Shown here one piece after another: positions 58,917 to 64,000 of a stretch of 64,000 nt of DNA. Below the pieces are notes generated by a model. The model saw nothing but the letters and a program-made list of their open reading frames with translations. It searched no databases and was not told where the DNA came from. The DNA is from Lathyrus oleraceus. Its lineage: Eukaryota; Streptophyta; Magnoliopsida; Fabales; Fabaceae. The first letter of the stretch is position 1, and every line of letters begins with the position of its first letter. The translations under genes and the position numbers were made by a program. The DNA is taken from contig NC_066585.1 of NCBI RefSeq assembly GCF_024323335.1, positions 346,634,846-346,698,845 on the forward strand, read 5' to 3'.

Positions 58917-58932
58917 CCTTAGAGTACTAAGG
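58917..58932 (+). promoter_or_regulatory. LTR hairpin variant CCTTAG-AGTA-CTAAGG
   Basis: Occupies the same place as CCTAGG-AGTA-CCTAGG in LTRs A, C and D. Two bases differ in each arm and both new pairs (T-A, A-T) are complementary. Confidence 0.55.
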
Positions 58933-59154
58933 ATGTTTTGGGTGCGTAAAACCTTCCCACTTCATAACCAACCCTCTTACCTAGATCTCTGACATTTTTA
59001 TTAGTTTTTGATTTAAAAATCTTCTTACTTGGCTTTTGTTCGCTTTTTAGCCTTTCATTTGGACAAATAAAAGTGCGGTGGCGACTCGAATTGTATGTTG
59101 ACTTTTGGTTTAGTCAATAAACCTAAAAGTATTGAAAACCCCGCTACAGAAAAG

Positions 59155-59172
59155 TGGCCACTCTGCTGGGGA
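59155..59172 (+). promoter_or_regulatory. Primer binding site of Ogre E
   Basis: TGGCCACTCTGCTGGGGA, six bases after the LTR. It is closer to the apparent Ogre consensus than copy A's site except for one C in place of G. tRNA-Arg is the reported Ogre primer. Confidence 0.72.
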
Positions 59173-60068
59173 TAAATCTATTTTACTCCAATGGGTTTAG
59201 CCTACTTTTTGCATGTATGTGTTGTATGTTTATATTTATTTGTGGCATATTTTTGTGCAAATTTGGGATGAATGTATTGTTTGTAATGTATGAATTGCTT
59301 GATATATTAATTGCTTGTATGCTTGGTGGTTTCTTGTGAGATGAGTTCTATACATGAACTCGAGTGCACTTATGATTGGAGAATGGCATAGTCTTGTTGA
59401 CTTGTGTGGAGTTATTCCTTAACAAGTTAACTTGCAAGTCCATTCACTTGGTAGAGGTTTTTATTGGGATCACTAATGTCACATGAGTAGTCGTGGTTAG
59501 GCATTACTCTTTCCAAAATAGACCCTAGAAGCCAAGGACCTTAGATACCTAGCCCATCTTGGCCTATTTTAGGACGTAGTGTGAAGGTCGTTCAAGTGTA
59601 AGACTTGAGGCGATTGTTACGCGATACTACACTCATAAGAGTCCCTCTTGAGAATATTTTTGGAGGACGAATAGTCGTTTTATCCGATAATATCCGGAAG
59701 ATGGGATGATGACTATGGGAACCTTTTAGAACATGATTGTCAGGTTTAACCATAGTACACTCCCATTGGGTGGTTCTTAACCGAGACTCCATGCTCGTGA
59801 CTTAAAACAAACCCGTGATTCGCGGTTGATCCACTCTCGTATATCCTCAAAACCAATGGAACTTGGGTGTTGATAAGGTGTAAACCATAATCCACCAAAA
59901 TGGATGATTGATATTGACGATGACTTGAGCCATCCCGTGACCTTTGTGTGGTGTGACTTGCTTGATCCTTGAGTGTGTTTGTTACATCCATGCATTCATT
60001 CGCATTCATGTCATCAACAATAAAGATTTTACAAGGAACTTAAGAGGTCTATTTGCAAATTTTCAGAC
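59173..60068 (+). other. Ogre E 5' leader (untranslated)
   Basis: Non-coding leader of about 900 bp, homologous to 16756-17601 of copy A over several blocks (see that entry). No ORF with support. Confidence 0.6.
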
Positions 60069-61521
60069 ATGGATAATCAAAGAAGGAATACGAAGAAGTA
60101 CAGTTTCAGACAACCCGACTTGAAAGAGTTAAGGCGTCTGACATCTTATGTATTAGAGCCCTTGGAGTTCAAATATCTCCATGGGAAGCTTCTAGCTATT
60201 CTCTCTACCATGGTGTATGAAGGTCTGATGAGTGTGTTGGTGCAGTTCTACGATCCTCTGTATCGGTGCTTCACTTTTCCGGATTTCCAGCTTTTGCCTA
60301 CCTTAGAGGAGTATGCTTATCATGTGGGTATACCTATTCTTGACCAGTTGCCGTTCAGTGGTTTAGAGAAGATTCCGTCCTCTCAAGAGATTGTTGATAT
60401 GCTTCATGTGGAGGTATCCGACATTGTTGCCAATATGACTACCAAAGGTGGCATTCAAGGTCTCCCGTCTGATTTTTTGATTGCCAAAGCTACCTTGTTT
60501 GGGAAGGCCATGAGTAAGGAAGCTTTTGAAGCCATATTTGTACTCCTTATCTATGGGCTAGTGTTATTTCCCAACACCGACAACTTCGTGGATGTGAACG
60601 CTATTAGGATCTTCTCTTCTCTTAATCCCGTTCCGGCTCTGTTGGGTGACACTTATTTCTCTTTGCATATGAGGAATGAAAAGGGTGGTGGTTCCATTGT
60701 GTGATGTCTGCCTCTGTTGTACAAGTGGTTTATTTCGCACTTGCCTCAGACGCTTGCCTTCAAGGAGAACAAGGGATGTCTACGGTGGTCAAAGAGACTT
60801 ATGTCTCTCACTAATGATGATATCTCTTGGTATAATCGTGTTTATATTGGTGTTCAGATTATTGATTCTTGTGGTGAATTCTCCAATGTACCTCTTCTTG
60901 GTACATGTGGTGGAATTAACTACAACCCTGCTTTGGCTCACCGTCAGCTTGGGTTCCCCTTAAAGGATAAACCTAACAACATTTCGTTGGAGGGCTTGTT
61001 CTTTCAAGAGGGTAAAGATCCCCAAAACCTGAAGGATAGGATGGTCCGCACCTGGCGCAAGGTTCATAAGAAAGGGAGGAATGAGCTTGGTCCGAAGAAC
61101 TGTGTTGCTTTGGAGCCTTACACCTCTTGGGGTAAGGAAGAGAGCCCTCGAGTACCGAATGCCGTATGAGTATCCAAGGCCTACCCCTATGGTTATGTTT
61201 GGGCCTTCAACCCTCCCTAATCAAGGAGTAGAGGAGTTGAGAGACGAAGACCGTTCGCGTGCTTGGGTTCGAGAGCGTGAGGAGCTTCTTCAGCAGCTTA
61301 AGGATAATGATGCGATGATAGAGTTTCTAGAGCATCAGGTTATTGATGAAACCAATGATGTGGTTATTTCTCTCCTTCCTCACTCGTCTAGGTTTTGGAA
61401 GAAGAGGTGTGATCAGCTCGCCAAAGAGAAGTCCGACATGGAAGCAACTTATGAGAGAGAGGTGAAGAGGCTTCGTGCGACGTATCTTTCGATCTCGAAG
61501 GCTTTGGACGATTTCTTCTAG
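60069..61521 (+). pseudogene. Ogre ORF1 (copy E)
   Basis: Better preserved than copy A. It starts MDNQRRNTKKYSFRQPDLKE at 60069. The order is LRRLTSYVLEPLEFKYLHGK, VQFYDPLYRCFTFPDFQLLP, GLPSDFLIAKATLFGKAM, IYGLVLFPNTDNFVDVNAIR, LLYKWFISHLPQTLAF and SLTNDDISWY, then a charged C-terminal part predicted as coiled coil (REREELLQQLKDNDAMIEFL, CDQLAKEKSDMEATYEREVK). Only two lesions are visible: a TGA at 60702-60704 where copy A has a Cys codon, and a one-base shift near 61130 that moves the frame to 61081-61521. Original length would be about 484 codons. Function unknown; the N-terminal two-thirds resembles a plant transposon-associated domain of unknown function. Nothing in it looks enzymatic to me. 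Confidence 0.88.
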
Positions 61522-61814
61522 GGCTCCATATGATGTTTATTCTCCTTTTCTCTTGTATTGTATTTGGTTACCGAAACTGTACTACTTTATTTGGTGTAAA
61601 AAGTTTCCAAATATTATATTACTATGAGTATTCCACATATGTCTTAAAAAGTTCAATATTTTCAAAACATTTGCAAATAGATCTTTATAAAGTCCCTCTG
61701 ATAAAAAACAAATCATATGCACGAGAATTGCATGCATCATATGCATAAGCTAGTTTTGATTCCGAGCTCTTGATACAGTGGTCTAACTCTTTGCTCTTCA
61801 TTTATTTTCAAGAC
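61522..61814 (+). other. Spacer between ORF1 and gag, Ogre E
   Basis: A/T-rich spacer of about 290 bp, matching 19116-19337 of copy A in position and in a TGCATGCATCATATGCATA phrase (61728-61746). Confidence 0.5.
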
Positions 61815-64000
61815 ATGCTGACGCACCGGTACAACACCCGAGAAAATCATCAGAAGATCATGGAGCACCTTGAACAAGAGAACAAAGATCTGAAAGAAGA
61901 GATTGCCAGGCTGACTACCATGATGGAGTCAGTTCTTGCTGCACAAAGTCAAGCTTCTCCAACTCCTGCAACTCCTCCCGCGAGGACAGTTATTTCTGAA
62001 GTAGTTACCTCAATAGTGCCTGCTGCCACCACTCACTTCGCTCCTAATATACTTGCTGGATTCCCTTGGGGAATGCCATCTAATTTTGTGCCAGAGGGTT
62101 TCGCTACCACTTTTGCTTCTATGCCGACATCTAGCTCGGTCCTGTCTGTGCCACCTCCCGTTGTGCATACTTTGCCGTGTGTTGATGACACCATCTATCA
62201 TTCCGAGCCATCTGAGGGCCTGGACGTTTATGAGAAGATGGATGAGATGAAGGATCAATTCCTTGAATTGCGCAAGGAACTGAAGACGCTGAGAGGCAAA
62301 GATCTTTTTGGCAAGAGTGCTGCTGAACTATGCTTAGTGCCCAACGTGAAAATCCCAGTTAAATTCAAAGTGCCTGACTTTGAGAAGTATAAGGGAAACA
62401 CGTGTCCACTCAGCCATCTTGTGATGTATGCCCGCAAGATGTCAACCTAGACAGATAACGATCAACTACCGATTCACCACTTTAAGGATATCCTGACAGG
62501 TGCTGCGCTCCGTTGGTATATGGGGCTAGAGAGTGCAAGCATCCTCACTTTCAATGATCTAGGAGAGGCTTTCGTGAATAAGTATATATACAATATGGAT
62601 ATGGCTCCAGACAGAGATCAGTTGAGAGCGATGTCCCAGAAAGACAAAGAAACCTTCAAGGAATACGCCCAGAGGCGGAGGGAATTGGCAGCTCAGATAG
62701 TGCCACCCTTGGAGGAGAAGGAGATGAAAAAGATCTTTCTAAAGACTTTGAGCTCTTTCTATTATGAGCGCATGATTGCTAGTGCTCCCTCGGAGTTAAC
62801 CGAAATGGTAAATATGGGGATGAGGCTAGAAGAGGGAGTCCGCGAAGGACGTCTGTCCCGCGAGGATAATTCGGCAAAGAAATATGAAGGATTTGCCAGG
62901 AAGAAGGAAGGGGAGACTCATGCTGTTTCTTCCCATAGCAAGAGAAGGCCCTCTGTGAGGAGGAAGGAAGTCCGACCAGCTGTCAACCAACACCAGGTGG
63001 CTCATATAGCACCTGCTTTCAGAGAAGCTCAACAACTACAACAACAACATCGTCAACAACATCGCCAACAACAACAGGCTTACCAGCCTCGCAACAATAA
63101 TAACACCAACACCAGCAACTGTGAGAGGAAGAGGGTGACCTTTGACCTGATTCCTATGACCTATGTTGAACTTTATCCTTCCTTAATCGGTAGGAAGTTG
63201 ATAACTCCACGAGTAAGACCTTCATTGTGTGTATCATTCCGGTGCGCTCGGACATGACGTGGAGAACTGTTTTCCTTTGAAGACCAAGGTGCACGACCTT
63301 GTAAGGAGTGGGATACTGTTCTTTGAGGATGTAGGCCCAAATGTGAAGAAGAACCCATTGCCCGAGCATTGGAAAACGGCTGTCAATATGGTTCAGGGGT
63401 GCCCTGGCAAGTATAAAGTCCTTTATATGAATGACATAAGGCAGTCCTTGGTAGAGATGCATAAGTTGTTGTGTGAGCACAGTCATTATGAGCATGATCA
63501 TGATAGGTGCCAGGTCTGCACTATCAGTGAGAGAGGATGCCACAAAGTAAGAAGGGACATCCAAGAGATGCTAGATCAAGGGATGATTGAGATACTTCAG
63601 AATCGTAATGAGGATGAAGTTGATGTTATCACCCCAGTATTCAAAATTCCTGATCCTGTTGTCATCAAGTATGATGGCAGTAAGAAGAAGGTGGTGCCAA
63701 CTCTTGTGATAAAGCCAGCAGGCCCTGTCCCGTATGTGTCAAATAAAGCAGTCCCGTACCGTTACAATGTTGTTATGCTGGAAGATGGGAAGGAGGTGCC
63801 GTTGCCTTCAACCTCTGTTGTAAGCATATCCAACGTTAGTGGAGTGACCCGTAGTGGTCGTGTTTTCTCGGCTCAGCCGAAATCCCATGGAGACGTCGTG
63901 AAGAGAGACGTTGTTAGTCCTGCCGGTCCCGTGGGGACTTCTTCTTCAAATCATTCTACTCCTGCTATGAAGGGTGTTGACCCCGTTATTGTCAAAACTG
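61815..64000 (+). pseudogene. Ogre gag-protease (copy E), runs off window
   Basis: Starts at ATG 61815 (MLTHRYNTRENHQKIMEHLE) with a coiled coil, then a Pro-rich linker and the gag core (VPDFEKYKGNTCPLSHLVMY, KETFKEYAQRRRELAAQI, FLKTLSSFYYERMIASAP). A Gln-rich linker of CAA repeats lies at 63026-63100. Lesions: TAG at 62448 (CAG in origin) and a deletion with frameshift near 63215 that removes the segment corresponding to copy A's MPEPLPWWYKPE. From 63223 the frame is open to the window edge: HCVYHSGALGHDVENC (zinc-binding-like), KYKVLYMNDIRQSLVEMHK, HDRCQVCTISERGCHKVRRD, VIKPAGPVPYVSNKAVPYRY and GVTRSGRVFSAQPK. The protease active site lies beyond the edge. Confidence 0.9.

Larger units (their letters stand above)
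55617..59148 (+). repeat. Ogre E 5' LTR, second part
   Basis: Continuation of the LTR after element F, ending CCCCGCTACA. TATAAATAGAG lies at 55716-55726, the conserved block CTCAGATAGGTGTGACTACT near 57517-57578, the hairpin CCTTAG-AGTA-CTAAGG at 58917-58932, an AATAAA near 59066 and TGGCGACTC at 59079-59087. It aligns with LTR D along its length. Confidence 0.92.

Noticed and set aside
46643..59148. Element E and solo D as the two LTRs of one Ogre
   Set aside because: D has its own perfect target duplication GAAGG and no internal sequence, and E is followed by its own PBS and ORF1, so they are separate insertions.
1..64000. tRNA, rRNA, snoRNA genes, CRISPR arrays or host protein genes
   Set aside because: No cloverleaf-like, rRNA-like or spaced-repeat sequence and no frame resembling a host gene was seen. 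All long frames are retrotransposon or chance frames.

Overview
This window reads as intergenic heterochromatin of a large-genome flowering plant, most likely a legume of the pea/vetch tribe (Fabeae). The organism call is an inference. It rests on several giant Ogre-type Ty3/gypsy elements (ORF1 upstream of gag, LTRs near 5 kb, an intron between protease and reverse transcriptase, a second RNase H) mixed with Angela- and SIRE/Maximus-type Ty1/copia elements. I found no cellular gene, no RNA gene and no CRISPR array. Essentially all 64 kb is nested transposon sequence, and every coding region carries stops, frameshifts or deletions.

Layout. (1) 1-12034: an old minus-strand SIRE/Maximus-like copia element, cut by the left window edge. 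It is interrupted by a solo Angela LTR (4263-5635, duplication CTTTC), a solo gypsy-type LTR (6569-9024, duplication TCTAT) and a non-autonomous hAT-like element (10005-11040, 8-bp duplication ACCATAAG). (2) 12035-28138: Ogre copy A on the plus strand, with 5' LTR, PBS, leader, ORF1, gag-pro, intron, pol and most of the 3' UTR; its 3' LTR is missing. (3) 28139-30398: a fragment B of a related Tat/Ogre-lineage element, from gag C-terminus to the middle of RT. (4) 30399-46642: the 3' half of minus-strand Ogre copy C, inserted into B's RT. Its 3' LTR holds a 594-bp tandem duplication. It is interrupted by a solo Ogre LTR D (37278-42140, duplication GAAGG) and a solo Angela LTR (43657-45011). (5) 46643-64000: plus-strand Ogre copy E, inserted in C and running off the window. 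Its 5' LTR is split by a complete-ended Angela element F (48076-55611, minus strand, duplication CCTAC).

How the parts work together. In an active Ogre, the LTR gives promoter and poly(A) signals, the PBS takes the tRNA primer, ORF1 makes a protein of unknown role, gag forms particles, and the spliced gag-pro/pol supplies protease, RT, RNase H, archaeal-type RNase H and integrase. No copy here can do this by itself. Most premature stops look like C-to-T changes (CAG to TAG, CAA to TAA, TGG to TAG), as expected from long-term cytosine methylation.

The observations most worth testing are RNA-level signals. They are a three-hairpin tandem array just after the Ogre pol stop, whose arms differ between units but still pair; an LTR hairpin with two apparent compensatory base-pair changes between subfamilies; a PBS-like motif beside the LTR poly(A) signal; and TCCCCAGCAG motifs in the 3' UTR that are complementary to the PBS. 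None is proven, and all need alignment of many copies. I do not see a wholly new biological system here.
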